Assembly: GCA_965223085.1 (NCBI GenBank)
Contig: OZ244981.1
Span: 1,240,001-1,304,000, forward strand
DNA length: 64,000 bases
Reading direction: 5' to 3'
DNA from: CBDCVO01 sp965223085
Lineage (GTDB): Bacteria > Pseudomonadota > Gammaproteobacteria > Ga0077536
In this document: positions 27,365-36,011 of the stretch, one piece after another
Position numbering within the stretch: position 1 is the first letter of the stretch
How the letters are laid out: every line of letters begins with the position of its first letter
Translations under genes and position numbers: made by a program
Notes under the pieces: model-generated
What the model was told of the DNA's origin: nothing
Seen by the model: the letters and a program-made list of their open reading frames with translations, nothing else
The model's database searches: none

Positions 27365-28134
27365 GCTGACATCACCTCACGTACGGTAAGCCCCGCACGG
27401 CACATATGGTCCTTGGCTTGCGCCACAGTATAATCACCAAAGTGAAAGATGCTTGCCGCTAACACCGCATCAGCGTGGCCGTCACGTACTCCAGCAATGA
27501 GATGATCCAAATTACCGACGCCGCCTGAGGCGATGACCGGCACGGCCACGGCGTCGGCCACGGTGCGGGTGAGTTCGCAGTCGAAGCCGTCGCGCGTGCC
27601 GTCGCGATCCATGCTCGTTAAGAGAATTTCACCGGCACCCAACTCGCTTAGGCGGACTGCCCACGTGACAGCATCGATACCCGTGGGTGTGCGTCCGCCA
27701 TGAGTGCAGACTTCCCAGCGCCCCGGCGTAATGGCACGCGCGTCGATCGCGGCGACGATGCATTGGGAACCGAATTTAGCGGCGGCTTCGGCGATCAATT
27801 CCGGCCTCTTCACGGCCGCGGTATTTATACCGACTTTGTCGGCGCCGGCGTGCAACATGCGCCGGACGTCCGCAATGGAACGAATACCCCCGCCGACGGT
27901 GAGCGGGATAAATACCTGTGCCGCCACGGCCTCGACGACCTGGCGCATCGTATCGCGTTGTTCACTACTGGCAGTAATGTCGAGAAAAGTAATTTCATCG
28001 GCGCCTTGTTCATTGTAACGCGCCGCAATTTCCACGGGATCCCCGGCATCGCGAATGTCGACAAATTTCACCCCTTTCACGACGCGACCCGCGTCCACAT
28101 CCAGACACGGGATAATGCGCTTAGCAAGCGCCAT
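27361..28134 (-). CDS. hisF: Imidazole glycerol phosphate synthase cyclase subunit
   Basis: 257 residues, TIM barrel. Catalytic Asp residues are in IIPCLDVDAGRVVKGV and LTSMDRDGTRDGFD; other marks are TVGGGIRSIADVR and IASGGVGNLDHL. It works with the glutaminase HisH, whose gene is 34.6 kb away at 62.7 kb rather than adjacent to hisA. A 125-bp gap separates it from hisA; the gap includes a perfect 14-bp palindrome, CCCACGGCCGTGGG (28227-28240). Confidence 0.97.
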   Translation of the reverse strand: MALAKRIIPCLDVDAGRVVKGVKFVDIRDAGDPVEIAARYNEQGADEITFLDITASSEQRDTMRQVVEAVAAQVFIPLTVGGGIRSIADVRRMLHAGADKVGINTAAVKRPELIAEAAAKFGSQCIVAAIDARAITPGRWEVCTHGGRTPTGIDAVTWAVRLSELGAGEILLTSMDRDGTRDGFDCELTRTVADAVAVPVIASGGVGNLDHLIAGVRDGHADAVLAASIFHFGDYTVAQAKDHMCRAGLTVREVMSA

Positions 28135-28259
28135 CTAAGCGGCCGTCCTCCCACTGTCGAGTACTCATCGTGCGATAATTTTCGGCATGGTCGCGCATCT
28201 GAGTTGAGCCGGGAAAATGATCCCGTCCCACGGCCGTGGGGTATTTCAACGGTACGCGC

Positions 28260-29015
28260 CTAACCGTCGACGTTGCTGGCGCGACGGAGCTCGTCGGCGA
28301 GTTGTTGCGCGGCGCGGAAGTCCAAGCTGCCTTCGTAGATCGCACGCCCCGTGATCGCCCCTTTAATGCCTTCCTCCTCGACGTCACACAGCGCACGAAT
28401 ATCGTCCAAGTTTGTCACCCCGCCAGAGGCATACACGGGTATCGCCAGTTGTTGTGCGAACGCGACGGTCGCTTGAAGATTGAGGCCAGTCATCATGCCA
28501 TCGCGATGTATATCGGTAAAAATGATTGCCGCCACGCCGTCGTATTCAAACTGTTGCGCGAGATCCACGGCATCGTGGCGCGACAGCTTCGACCAGCCTT
28601 CGATTGCGACCTTACCATCGCGCACGTCCAATCCAACAATGATATGTCCAGGAAATTCCAAACACATGTCGGAGACAAAATGCGGCGCCGTCACGGCTTT
28701 CGTCCCGATCACCGTATAAGCGACACCGGCATCCAAGTATTCCTGAATCGTGTCCTCATCGCGAATACCGCCACCGACCTGAATCGGAAGATCCGGATAA
28801 GACGTAGCAATACGATGAATGATATCCGCATTAACCGGCTTACCGTGCTGGGCACCATTCAAATCGACGACGTGGAGACGACGCGCGCCCGCCTCGATCC
28901 AGCGCGCCGCCATCTCGACCGGGTCGTCGGCATATACGGTGTCATCATCCATACGACCTTGGCGAAGACGTACGCATTTGCCGTCCTTTATGTCAATCGC
29001 GGGAATGAGCAACAT
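28260..29015 (-). CDS. hisA: Phosphoribosylformimino-5-aminoimidazole carboxamide ribotide isomerase
   Basis: 251 residues, TIM barrel with IPAIDIKDGKCVRLRQG (catalytic Asp), QVGGGIRDEDTI, FTDIHRDGMMTG (second catalytic Asp) and ASGGVTNLDDI. In relatives it follows hisH directly; here the next upstream thing is inverted-repeat element B, ending 9 bp before the ATG. The leader therefore consists of repeat arm sequence and has no good ribosome site (only AGCGGAC). hisA is now first in hisA-F-I-E-tatABC and must use a promoter in 29.0-29.7 kb or read-through from polA. Confidence 0.96.
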   Translation of the reverse strand: MLLIPAIDIKDGKCVRLRQGRMDDDTVYADDPVEMAARWIEAGARRLHVVDLNGAQHGKPVNADIIHRIATSYPDLPIQVGGGIRDEDTIQEYLDAGVAYTVIGTKAVTAPHFVSDMCLEFPGHIIVGLDVRDGKVAIEGWSKLSRHDAVDLAQQFEYDGVAAIIFTDIHRDGMMTGLNLQATVAFAQQLAIPVYASGGVTNLDDIRALCDVEEEGIKGAITGRAIYEGSLDFRAAQQLADELRRASNVDG

Positions 29016-29024
29016 GTCCGCTGC

Positions 29025-29185
29025 CTAAGCCGGATATTGCACCAGGCGCTCACTACGCTTGGGCAAATAAGTTGAGAACGGTAGTTTCATCTCTCGGCAA
29101 TGATTTAGGCCAGGATACAACCGGAATCAAGCTTGATTGCTACCGCGGCCCTGACTCCGCGGTCCTCGTACAATCGCCGGGCTAG
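29025..29185 (+). repeat. Inverted-repeat element B
   Basis: A 161-bp element. Left end CTAAGCCGGATATTGCACC..., right end ...CAATCGCCGGGCTAG (29164-29185). The right arm reverse complement matches the 22-bp arm consensus at 17 positions, the left at 19. After the left arm comes GGCGCTCACTACGCTTGGGC and then TTGAGAACGG; the interior before the right arm has CTACCGCGG. The element abuts the hisA start codon. Confidence 0.75.
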
Positions 29186-29675
29186 TGAACTCAATTCGAA
29201 ATGTCGTGCGCGTCGTCGAATATAATGTCGGATCTTCCTCAGTGCTGTGCGTGAAGGTCGTGGGATAATCGCCGCGCATTGGACTGGATGGAGCGTCGTG
29301 TTTACCTGGGCACTTTATCTAATGCCGCTCACAAGTAAGATGGTGCTCGACACCGTAAAATGGCTCACGGACGGTCAATTTTCGCCTCGCTCACGCGACA
29401 CCGGCACCTGCTCACACACCCCGTATTTATCGCCGTTATTAGTGGAAATGCTAGCACATGCACGCAAATTTTCGAATTTCCACTCTGCGGCGCCGCGAGA
29501 ATCGGCCGGAATCAGCAGTTTAGGTCGCATGAGCTGGCGCTCATAACGTCCTCGGCAGATAACGTCCTCGGCAGATAACGTCCTCGGCAGATAACGTCCT
29601 CGGCAGAACAGTAACGGTTTCCCCGGAGGCGATTTTCCACGCCCGTGAGCGTGCCTGAAAACCAGCCCGCAGCGC
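29186..29675. other. Intergenic region between hisA element and polA, no confident gene
   Basis: 490 bp. The longest frame (29247-29546, plus) starts at a GTG/ATG region with no clear ribosome site, has a hydrophobic start and then a low-complexity, Arg-rich end, and I do not recognise it. A decayed gene is possible. The stretch holds the tandem repeat and the element remnant listed separately. Any promoter for hisA must be here or upstream. Confidence 0.5.
29530..29606 (+). repeat. Decayed element remnant with 4 x 16-bp tandem repeat
   Basis: Four perfect head-to-tail copies of ATAACGTCCTCGGCAG occupy 29543-29606. The preceding GGCGCTCATAACGT (29536-29549) is identical to positions 32449-32462 in element C, just inside its left arm. 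So the tandem array appears to have grown from the left interior of another copy of the inverted-repeat family whose arms have decayed. No spacers exist between units, so it is not CRISPR. Confidence 0.8.
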
Positions 29676-32387
29676 TCAATGTGACTCATCCCAATTGTGG
29701 CCCGTGCCGACATCGACTACCAACGGTACGGCCAAGGTGGCCGCCGCCGCCATCAAGGCCGCAACTTCGGCGGCCACTTCCTCGACCACGTCGGCACGAA
29801 CTTCCAGCACCAGTTCGTCATGGACTTGCATAATAATGGCCGCCGGGATTTCGTCGCGTTGCAACCAGGCATCGACCGCGATCATCGCCCGCTTGATAAT
29901 GTCTGCGGCCGTGCCCTGCATCGGCGCATTAATGGCCGTGCGCTCGGCATATTGGCGCCTCTGGGCGTTGCGGGAATTGATCTCGCTCAAATACAGGCGT
30001 CGCTTAAATACGGTTTCGACGTAGCCTTCCGTGCGCGCCTCGGTGCGGATCCGATCCATATAATTCTTCACCCCCGGATAGCGTGAAAAATAAAGGTCGA
30101 CATAGTCCTGCGCCGCGCCCCGATCGATACCGAGTTGGCGCGCAAGGCCGAACGCGGACATACCATAAATTAGACCAAAATTGATCGCCTTCGCCGCCCG
30201 CCTTTGCTCGTCACTAACCGCTGCCGGCGCTACCGCAAACACTTCTGCAGCAGTGGCGCGGTGAATATCGGCGCCCTCATGAAAGGCGGCCATTAAACGT
30301 TCATCGCCCGATAAATGCGCCATGATGCGTAATTCGATTTGGGAGTAGTCCGCTGCCAGCAGACGATGCCCAGATGGTGCGATAAAGGCCTGGCGGATAC
30401 GCCGACCTTCCGCGGTGCGTACGGGAATATTTTGCAGATTCGGATCGGACGACGACAAGCGACCGGTCGTCGCAACGGCCTGATGATAGCTTGTATGAAC
30501 ACGACCGCTCTGCGGTTCGACTACCTGCGGTAGTTTATCGGTGTAGGTCGATTTCAATTTACTTAAGCCGCGGTATTCTAAGATCAAACGCGGCAAGGAA
30601 TAATCGATGGCGAGTTCTTGTAACACCGACTCGGCAGTTGACGGTTGGCCTTTCGGCGTCTTCTCTTTGATCGGCAGGCCTTGCTTTTCGAACAAAATTC
30701 TTTGTATTTGCTTGGGCGAACCCATGTTAAATGGTTCGCCCGCTTCCTCGTGGGCGTCGGCTTCGATGCTGCTCAAGCGTTGCTCTAGTTCCGTGCTTTG
30801 CACTGCGAGCATCTCGACGTCGATTAGCACACCATGTCGTTCGATCCGCGATAACACGGACACTAGCGGCATTTCGATATCCTTGAATAGCTTCTCCAGT
30901 GCTGTATCTGCGCTAATTCGCGGCCACAACAGCTCGTGCAAACGCAAGCAAACGTCGGCGTCCTCAGCGGCGTAGGGCGTTGCCTGCTCCAAAGGAACCT
31001 CGTTGAAACTGATTTGCTTGGCACCTTTGCCCGCGACGTCTTCGAAGTGAATGGTCTTCCAGCCAAGATACTTAAGCGCCAGCGAATCCATATCATGGCG
31101 CGTCGCCGTACTGTTGACCGTATAAGATTCCAGCATTGTGTCGAATGCAATGCCGCGCATTTCAATACCGTGGTTGAGTAAAACGCTGCGGTCGTACTTT
31201 AAGTTATGTCCGAGTTTTGCGATGTTCGGATCTTCAAGCAGCGGTCGCAACAGCGTGAGCACGAGCTCGCGCGATAACTGTGGAGGCGCGTCAGGATAGT
31301 CGTGTGCGCAAGGAACATACGCGGCCACTCCCGGCTCGCACGCGAAGGAGATGCCAACAACCTCGGCCGCCATATAGTTGAGGCTGGTCGTCTCGGTGTC
31401 GAACGCAAAAAACGGTGCCGCGCGCAAGCACTCTATCCATTGCGCGAGCGTCTCTTCGTCCGTGATCATGCGGTAATCGGCGCGCTCGGCGACCCCGTCC
31501 GTTGCGCCTGCATGATCACCGCTTGCGAGTAATCGATCGAGCAGTGTTTTGAATTCTAAGGCTTGATAGAGCGCTATGAGTTTGTTTACATCTTCGGCCC
31601 GCGGTTCGAGATCACCCGGTTGCAAATTCAAATCGACGTCGTCGATGGCAGTTACCAAACGTCGCGATAGAGACAGTTGCGCGAGCGATTCGCGTAGATA
31701 GTCGCCAACTTTGCCAGTAATTTCATCCGCGTGCGCGATGATCTCGTCGAGCGACCCATATTTTTCCAACCATTTCACCGCCGTTTTAGGTCCGACTTTA
31801 TGAACCCCGGGGATGTTGTCCACGCTGTCCCCAACTAAGGTGAGATAGTCGACAATACGCTCCGGTGGCACCCCGAATTTTTCTTTCACTCCGGCACTGT
31901 CCAACACCGTTGCGTCCATGGTGTTGACCAGCTGTACCCCACCCCCTACTAGCTGTGCGAGATCTTTATCACTGCTTGATATCATCACTTCGGTACCGTC
32001 CCGCGCCGCCGCACGAGCCAAGCTCGCAATCACGTCGTCCGCCTCGACCCCGTCCTTGACGATGCGGGGAAACCCGAGCGCATCGATGATCTCAAACAGT
32101 AACGGCACTTGACTCGCAAGCTCACCCGGCATGGGTGGACGATTTGCTTTGTAGTCTGCATACCACGCGTCCCGTATCGTTTTCCCACGCGGGTCAAACA
32201 CCACCACCACGCGCCCGTGGGGATAATTCGCGCGTAGTTTTGTCAACATCGTCACAACCCCGTGGATTGCGCCGGTGTGTTGACCTTGCGAATTCGTCAG
32301 TGAAGGTAAGGCGTGAAACGCCCGATATAGATATGAAGATCCATCGACTAATATCAGCGAAGAATCGCTGCGATTTGAGCTCGTCAT
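29676..32387 (-). CDS. polA: DNA polymerase I
   Basis: 903 residues. Three domains are in order: 5' nuclease (residues 1-300; LILVDGSSYLYRAFHALP, VVVFDPRGKTIR), 3'-5' exonuclease (about 310-500; FAFDTETTSLNYM retains the Asp/Glu metal ligands) and family A polymerase (520-903). Polymerase motifs are LAADYSQIELRIMAHLS (motif A), RRAAKAINFGLIYGMSAFGL (motif B) and IMQVHDELVLEV (motif C). It repairs gaps and removes Okazaki primers. The proofreading site looks intact. The DUF2782 gene lies divergently upstream, as in several gammaproteobacteria. Confidence 0.98.
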   Translation of the reverse strand: MTSSNRSDSSLILVDGSSYLYRAFHALPSLTNSQGQHTGAIHGVVTMLTKLRANYPHGRVVVVFDPRGKTIRDAWYADYKANRPPMPGELASQVPLLFEIIDALGFPRIVKDGVEADDVIASLARAAARDGTEVMISSSDKDLAQLVGGGVQLVNTMDATVLDSAGVKEKFGVPPERIVDYLTLVGDSVDNIPGVHKVGPKTAVKWLEKYGSLDEIIAHADEITGKVGDYLRESLAQLSLSRRLVTAIDDVDLNLQPGDLEPRAEDVNKLIALYQALEFKTLLDRLLASGDHAGATDGVAERADYRMITDEETLAQWIECLRAAPFFAFDTETTSLNYMAAEVVGISFACEPGVAAYVPCAHDYPDAPPQLSRELVLTLLRPLLEDPNIAKLGHNLKYDRSVLLNHGIEMRGIAFDTMLESYTVNSTATRHDMDSLALKYLGWKTIHFEDVAGKGAKQISFNEVPLEQATPYAAEDADVCLRLHELLWPRISADTALEKLFKDIEMPLVSVLSRIERHGVLIDVEMLAVQSTELEQRLSSIEADAHEEAGEPFNMGSPKQIQRILFEKQGLPIKEKTPKGQPSTAESVLQELAIDYSLPRLILEYRGLSKLKSTYTDKLPQVVEPQSGRVHTSYHQAVATTGRLSSSDPNLQNIPVRTAEGRRIRQAFIAPSGHRLLAADYSQIELRIMAHLSGDERLMAAFHEGADIHRATAAEVFAVAPAAVSDEQRRAAKAINFGLIYGMSAFGLARQLGIDRGAAQDYVDLYFSRYPGVKNYMDRIRTEARTEGYVETVFKRRLYLSEINSRNAQRRQYAERTAINAPMQGTAADIIKRAMIAVDAWLQRDEIPAAIIMQVHDELVLEVRADVVEEVAAEVAALMAAAATLAVPLVVDVGTGHNWDESH

Positions 32388-32426
32388 AATTTCCTGAGCC
32401 GCGCGGCGGACATTGATTTTCTACGG

Positions 32427-32599
32427 CTAGCGCAGATTGTGCACGAGGCGCTCATAACGTTTCTGCCAATAGCTTGAAGTAGCGCGCATTGTTATTTATT
32501 CGCGGAGATGTAGCCATGATCCAAATAGCATCCTACCAGTTCACTACCGCGGCCCTGAGACTGCCTCATCATCCGCGCCCCTCTGTAATATCCGGGCGG
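32427..32599 (+). repeat. Inverted-repeat element C
   Basis: About 173 bp. Left arm CTAGCGCAGATTGTGCACG..., followed by GGCGCTCATAACGTTTCTGCC; right end CTACCGCGGCCCTGA, then ...TAATATCCGGGCGG. The right arm ends at 32599, directly against GGAAGAGAG, the ribosome site of the DUF2782 gene. Same orientation as element B, opposite to element D. Confidence 0.7.
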
Positions 32600-32612
32600 A
32601 AGAGAGAATGAT

Positions 32613-32999
32613 ATGCTAACCGAGAAGAAACTCGGTGCGATGCTTGTGAGCAAGCGTTCAATACTATTCTTTAGTGCGCGAATCGCGCTTTCCGGCCTGC
32701 TAGCTTGGGCAAACGTGCTGCTCGCCGAGGAGCTCGAAACCCTTTCTGATCCACCCCCACCGCCACCGCCGATGGAAAGCGGGGAACCGCTCGAGCCTGA
32801 CGTCACGATCGTGCAACGTAAAGAAGCCACGATCGAAGAATATCGCGTCAACGGCGTACTCTATATGGTCAAAATCGTGCCCGTTGTTGGCAAGCCTTAT
32901 TACCTGATCGATCGTAACGGTGATGGCATCATGGAAACAAAACGCGGCTTGCTTTACAACGATCCGGTGCCGGCGCAATGGCTTATATTTAGCTGGTAG
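32613..32999 (+). CDS. DUF2782 exported protein
   Basis: 128 residues. The N-terminus has basic residues then a hydrophobic stretch (SILFFSARIALSGLLAWANVLLA), a likely signal peptide; an in-frame ATG at 32640 gives a more compact one. A Pro run (SDPPPPPPPM) precedes the DUF2782 core: PDVTIVQRKEATIEEYRVNGVLYMVKIVP and KPYYLIDRNGDGIMET. Function unknown. The family gene is often found beside polA. Here it is enclosed by two oppositely oriented inverted-repeat elements (C ends 13 bp before its start, D begins 22 bp after its stop). Confidence 0.85.
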   Translation: MLTEKKLGAMLVSKRSILFFSARIALSGLLAWANVLLAEELETLSDPPPPPPPMESGEPLEPDVTIVQRKEATIEEYRVNGVLYMVKIVPVVGKPYYLIDRNGDGIMETKRGLLYNDPVPAQWLIFSW

Positions 33000-33021
33000 C
33001 ACGCACGAGCAGACTTTTACG

Positions 33022-33172
33022 CTAGCCCGGATATTGCGCCAGGACCGCGGTAGCGAATAAGTGCGTTACAAATTGTATTTTCCGATACGCTGCTATCGAA
33101 CAATCGAATAGTCCCGTTAAGTCAAACAAGGGGCTCCAGCGTGGCGAGTGCCCGGTGCAACATCCGGGCTAA
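33022..33172 (-). repeat. Inverted-repeat element D
   Basis: A 151-bp element. The left arm starts CTAGCCCGGATATTGCGCC and is identical over 22 bp to copy A. The right end GTGCAACATCCGGGCTAA (within 33151-33172) is its near-perfect inverse (18 of 22 positions). Subterminal ACCGCGGTAGCGAA follows the left arm. Read on the minus strand, the other end has CACTCGCCACGCTGG and TTGACTTAACGG, matching the left interior of B, so D is inverted relative to B and C. Confidence 0.8.
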
Positions 33173-33200
33173 CCCGACGCGTAGAGCAATCGCAGCATAA

Positions 33201-33230
33201 AAAAAGCCCCCCTAAAATGGAGGGCTTTTT
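33201..33230. terminator. Bidirectional intrinsic terminator
   Basis: AAAAAGCCCCCC, loop TAAAAT, GGAGGGCTTTTT: a 12-bp stem with one mismatch and flanking A and T tracts on both strands. It lies between the DUF2782 gene (plus) and the OmpA-like lipoprotein gene (minus) and suits both. Confidence 0.9.
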
Positions 33231-33293
33231 ACTGTTATCGGCGACACATCGAGAGCAAGTCTACCTCACCGCGTGAGCGTCTTAGGACGACGC

Positions 33294-34031
33294 CTACTCG
33301 CGGCCTGTAACAACGAGTTCCACACGTCGGTTCCTAAAGCGATTGGCCTCATTATCGTTAGGCGCGATCGGTAAGGATTCGCCATGTCCGCGCGAAGTTA
33401 AACGACCCGCGGAGATCCCATTGTCGATGAGATAGTTCACTACCGCCTGCGCCCGACGCTCAGAGAGCCCTTGATTGTAACGCTCAGAGCCGATGCTGTC
33501 GGTATGTCCTTCGACACTTACCGTCACACCGGAATTTTCGTTCAACACACGGACGGCATTATCGAGAATCGCCCGCGAATCCGCACGAATCGTGGCGCGA
33601 TCGAAATCGAAGTTCACCCCTTCCAAGGTAATCAAGGTTTCACCGACTTCTGGACACCCGTCGGCATCGACAGCGACACCCGCGGGCGTACCCGGACATT
33701 TATCTCGATCGTCGTAGACACCATCGCCATCGGTATCTTTGGGTGGCGGCGGCGCTGGTTTTGGTGCGGGTTTCGGCGCTGGCGCCGGTTTGGGCGGCAC
33801 CGGTTTGCGCTTGTCTTTGCACAAGAAATGTCCAAGCCCGGCACCGAGCGCAGCACCACCAATCCAAGCGGCCTCGTCATCCGCGTCTAAGCCACCGGCG
33901 ACGATGCCCGCACCAGCAACGGCGCCTAGTAAAGGACATAAAACGGTAGCCGGTTTAACTTTCTCGTTTGCGCAACCAGAAATAAAGATACTCAAAACCA
34001 CCAACAGCGCGGTTCTCGTTCTGTAATTCAT
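33294..34031 (-). CDS. OmpA-family lipoprotein with peptidoglycan-binding domain
   Basis: About 245 residues from the ATG at 34031, which follows GGGGAA; the longer frame to 34100 lacks such a site. Signal peptide with lipobox ISGC near residue 20. A glycine-rich GAVAGAGIVAGG/GGAALGAGLGHFL segment follows, then a Lys/Pro/Ala linker, a thrombospondin type 3-like calcium motif (DTDGDGVYDDRDKCPGTPAGV) and a C-terminal OmpA domain (NFDFDRATIRADS; VEGHTDSIGSERYNQGLSERRAQAV; NRRVEL) that binds peptidoglycan. Expected to be an outer-membrane lipoprotein anchored to the wall. It is separate from the pal gene of the Tol operon. Confidence 0.9.
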   Translation of the reverse strand: MNYRTRTALLVVLSIFISGCANEKVKPATVLCPLLGAVAGAGIVAGGLDADDEAAWIGGAALGAGLGHFLCKDKRKPVPPKPAPAPKPAPKPAPPPPKDTDGDGVYDDRDKCPGTPAGVAVDADGCPEVGETLITLEGVNFDFDRATIRADSRAILDNAVRVLNENSGVTVSVEGHTDSIGSERYNQGLSERRAQAVVNYLIDNGISAGRLTSRGHGESLPIAPNDNEANRFRNRRVELVVTGRE

Positions 34032-34141
34032 CGCGAAATTCCCCAAATTATCCAAACTAACCGGTCGCGCACCCTGTTGCGCAAAAACCACAAACTCCAC
34101 CTAACTCTAAAGGTGTCATTATCCTACCTAAAAAGTGGATA

Positions 34142-34157
34142 AAAACACAAGTGTTTT
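34142..34157. promoter_or_regulatory. Perfect 16-bp palindrome upstream of OmpA-like gene
   Basis: AAAACAC, AA, GTGTTTT lies in the 234 bp between the ptsP-type stop and the lipoprotein start (both minus). On the minus strand it ends GTGTTTTTATCC, so it could be a weak terminator for the EI gene or an operator for the lipoprotein gene. The 2-nt centre makes a good RNA hairpin unlikely. Confidence 0.35.
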
Positions 34158-34265
34158 GAGCTGGCTTTGAATTCGGCCGAGGGACGTCTACTGAGAAAAA
34201 ACCAACGATACCCGTTGACTTGTATGCGTTATGCAACCTATAGGCAGCGGCTGCGATGGCTAGCG

Positions 34266-36011
34266 TCAAGCACGGGTCATGAGCAACTCATCGAGCAAGG
34301 CCTGATAGCGGTCGAGCTTGGTGGTCTTTAGCAAACGACGCGCAAGTGAGCTCACATCGACGGTATCGGTCGCATTGATAACTGATTTGATCTCCAGCAG
34401 ATTGCCTGGGTGGACGCTAAAATTGCGCAGTCCCAGTCCCAATAATAGCGGCGTATAGCGTGATTCACCGGCCATTTCGCCGCACATCGCAACGGGGATC
34501 TTCGCACGCTTTCCCGCCTTGATGACCCAGCTTATGAGCCGCAAGACCGCGGGATCGAGTGGGTCATGCAAATAACTCACCTCATCATTAATGCGGTCGA
34601 TCGCGAGCGTGTACTGAATCAGATCATTCGTGCCAATCGAGAGAAAATCCAATTGGCCAGCAAAACTGTCCGCAAACACGGCCACCGACGGCACCTCCAC
34701 CATGCCACCGATCGGCATCGTTTCATCGAACGCTACACCATCACGTCTGAATTCAGCTTGCATTTCCCGCACCAAACCGACGACTTGTCGCGCCTCTCCA
34801 TGGGTCGACAACATCGGGATCATCATCTGTACGGGTCCCAAGGCCGAGGCACGAATAATCGCGCGCAGCTGCGGCCAAAACAAACGCGGCTCTTTTAAGC
34901 TATACCTCACCCCGCGTAGGCCTAGCGCGGGATTTACTGCCAAGATGCGCCCTTGGGAATCGGCGTCTAGAGGTTTGTCGGCGCCAAGATCCATTGTTCG
35001 AATCGTGACCGGCAACCCCGACATTTCGCCAAGCAGCGTGCCATAGGTTTCAAAATGCTCCTCTTCACTTGGTGGGTCAGTCCGATTCATGTAAAGAAAT
35101 TCGGTGCGATATAGACCGATCCCCTGGGCACCCGCTTTTTGGGCGGCGACCAAATCGTTGGCCAGTTCAACGTTGGCATTGAGATCGACTGATTTGCCAT
35201 CTACAGTCACCGCGGGCGTATCGCGCAATTTCGCGAAACTCGCGTAATAAGCTTGGTGCTCACGTTGGCGCCGGCGGTAATGCTTCAATGTGCGATCATC
35301 GGGATCACCGATGACTGCACCCTCGTCACCGTCGACGATAAGCAACTCATCTTCCCTGACGAAACGCCGCGCATGATGTACACCGACGACCGCCGCGATC
35401 CCGAGACTGCGAGCAAGGATCGATGTATGCGATGTCGGCCCGCCAAATTCGGTTACAAAAGCGGCAACATTCTGATGTTGCATCAACAAAGTATCTGCCG
35501 GCGTCAAGTCATCAGCGATCAAGATCCCACCCGCCAATGCCGAATCACCGACTTCGTGTTTCGCCGGCGCATGATTGAGGAGAATACGTTGGATGCGAGT
35601 AACGACGTGATCAACGTCGTCGCGACGGGTTTTTAAATACGCATCGTCCATTGCGTCGAATACTTTTACTAAAGCGTCACGTTGTATTTTCAGCGCCCAT
35701 TCCGCATTGCAGCGCTTTTTCTCGATATGACGTTTTGTTTCGTCGGCAAGCGCCGCATCATCCAACATCAGCAGGTGTGTATCGATGAAAGCCGTGACGT
35801 CCGAAGGCGCACTGGCCGGAATTTGCGCCTTTACGGCACGCAGTTCCAGTCGCGCCTGTTCTAGGGCGGACTCGAACCGGTCTATTTCTTCGCCTAATTT
35901 GTTCTCGGCGATCGAGTATTCGCGGACGACCAGATCGTCGCGCGCAATAATATGCGCTTTACCGATCGCGATCCCGCGCGAAATGCCGACGCCATGCAGA
36001 GAAAAACTCAC
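34266..36011 (-). CDS. PTS enzyme I (PEP-protein phosphotransferase), NPr-linked
   Basis: 581 residues. Phosphorylates HPr/NPr from phosphoenolpyruvate. The active His is in GGPTSHTSILARSLGIAAVVG, PEP-binding residues in YRTEFLYMNRTDPPSEEEHF and RTMDLGADKPL, and the catalytic Cys in VAMCGEMAGE. It lacks the N-terminal GAF domain of PtsP (EI-Ntr), so by architecture it is PtsI-like, but it is encoded with npr, rapZ and ptsN and with no sugar permease. It begins with GTG overlapping the npr stop by 4 bp. I would call it the EI of a nitrogen-type relay; ptsI or ptsP naming depends on convention. Confidence 0.93.
   Translation of the reverse strand: MSFSLHGVGISRGIAIGKAHIIARDDLVVREYSIAENKLGEEIDRFESALEQARLELRAVKAQIPASAPSDVTAFIDTHLLMLDDAALADETKRHIEKKRCNAEWALKIQRDALVKVFDAMDDAYLKTRRDDVDHVVTRIQRILLNHAPAKHEVGDSALAGGILIADDLTPADTLLMQHQNVAAFVTEFGGPTSHTSILARSLGIAAVVGVHHARRFVREDELLIVDGDEGAVIGDPDDRTLKHYRRRQREHQAYYASFAKLRDTPAVTVDGKSVDLNANVELANDLVAAQKAGAQGIGLYRTEFLYMNRTDPPSEEEHFETYGTLLGEMSGLPVTIRTMDLGADKPLDADSQGRILAVNPALGLRGVRYSLKEPRLFWPQLRAIIRASALGPVQMMIPMLSTHGEARQVVGLVREMQAEFRRDGVAFDETMPIGGMVEVPSVAVFADSFAGQLDFLSIGTNDLIQYTLAIDRINDEVSYLHDPLDPAVLRLISWVIKAGKRAKIPVAMCGEMAGESRYTPLLLGLGLRNFSVHPGNLLEIKSVINATDTVDVSSLARRLLKTTKLDRYQALLDELLMTRA

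Noticed and set aside
28227..28240. Perfect palindrome CCCACGGCCGTGGG between hisF and hisA as an operator
   Set aside because: It has no known regulator match and GC-rich palindromes of this length can occur by chance; noted in the hisF entry only.
28236..29075. 279-residue plus-strand frame opposite hisA
   Set aside because: It lies antisense to clearly coding hisA and runs into element B; its composition is that of a shadow frame.
29247..29546. 99-residue frame between hisA and polA
   Set aside because: No clear ribosome site, no recognised domain, and the end overlaps the tandem repeat (units begin at 29543). A decayed gene is possible but not supportable.
29543..29606. Possible CRISPR array
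   Set aside because: The 16-bp units are directly adjacent with no spacers, and no cas genes are present.
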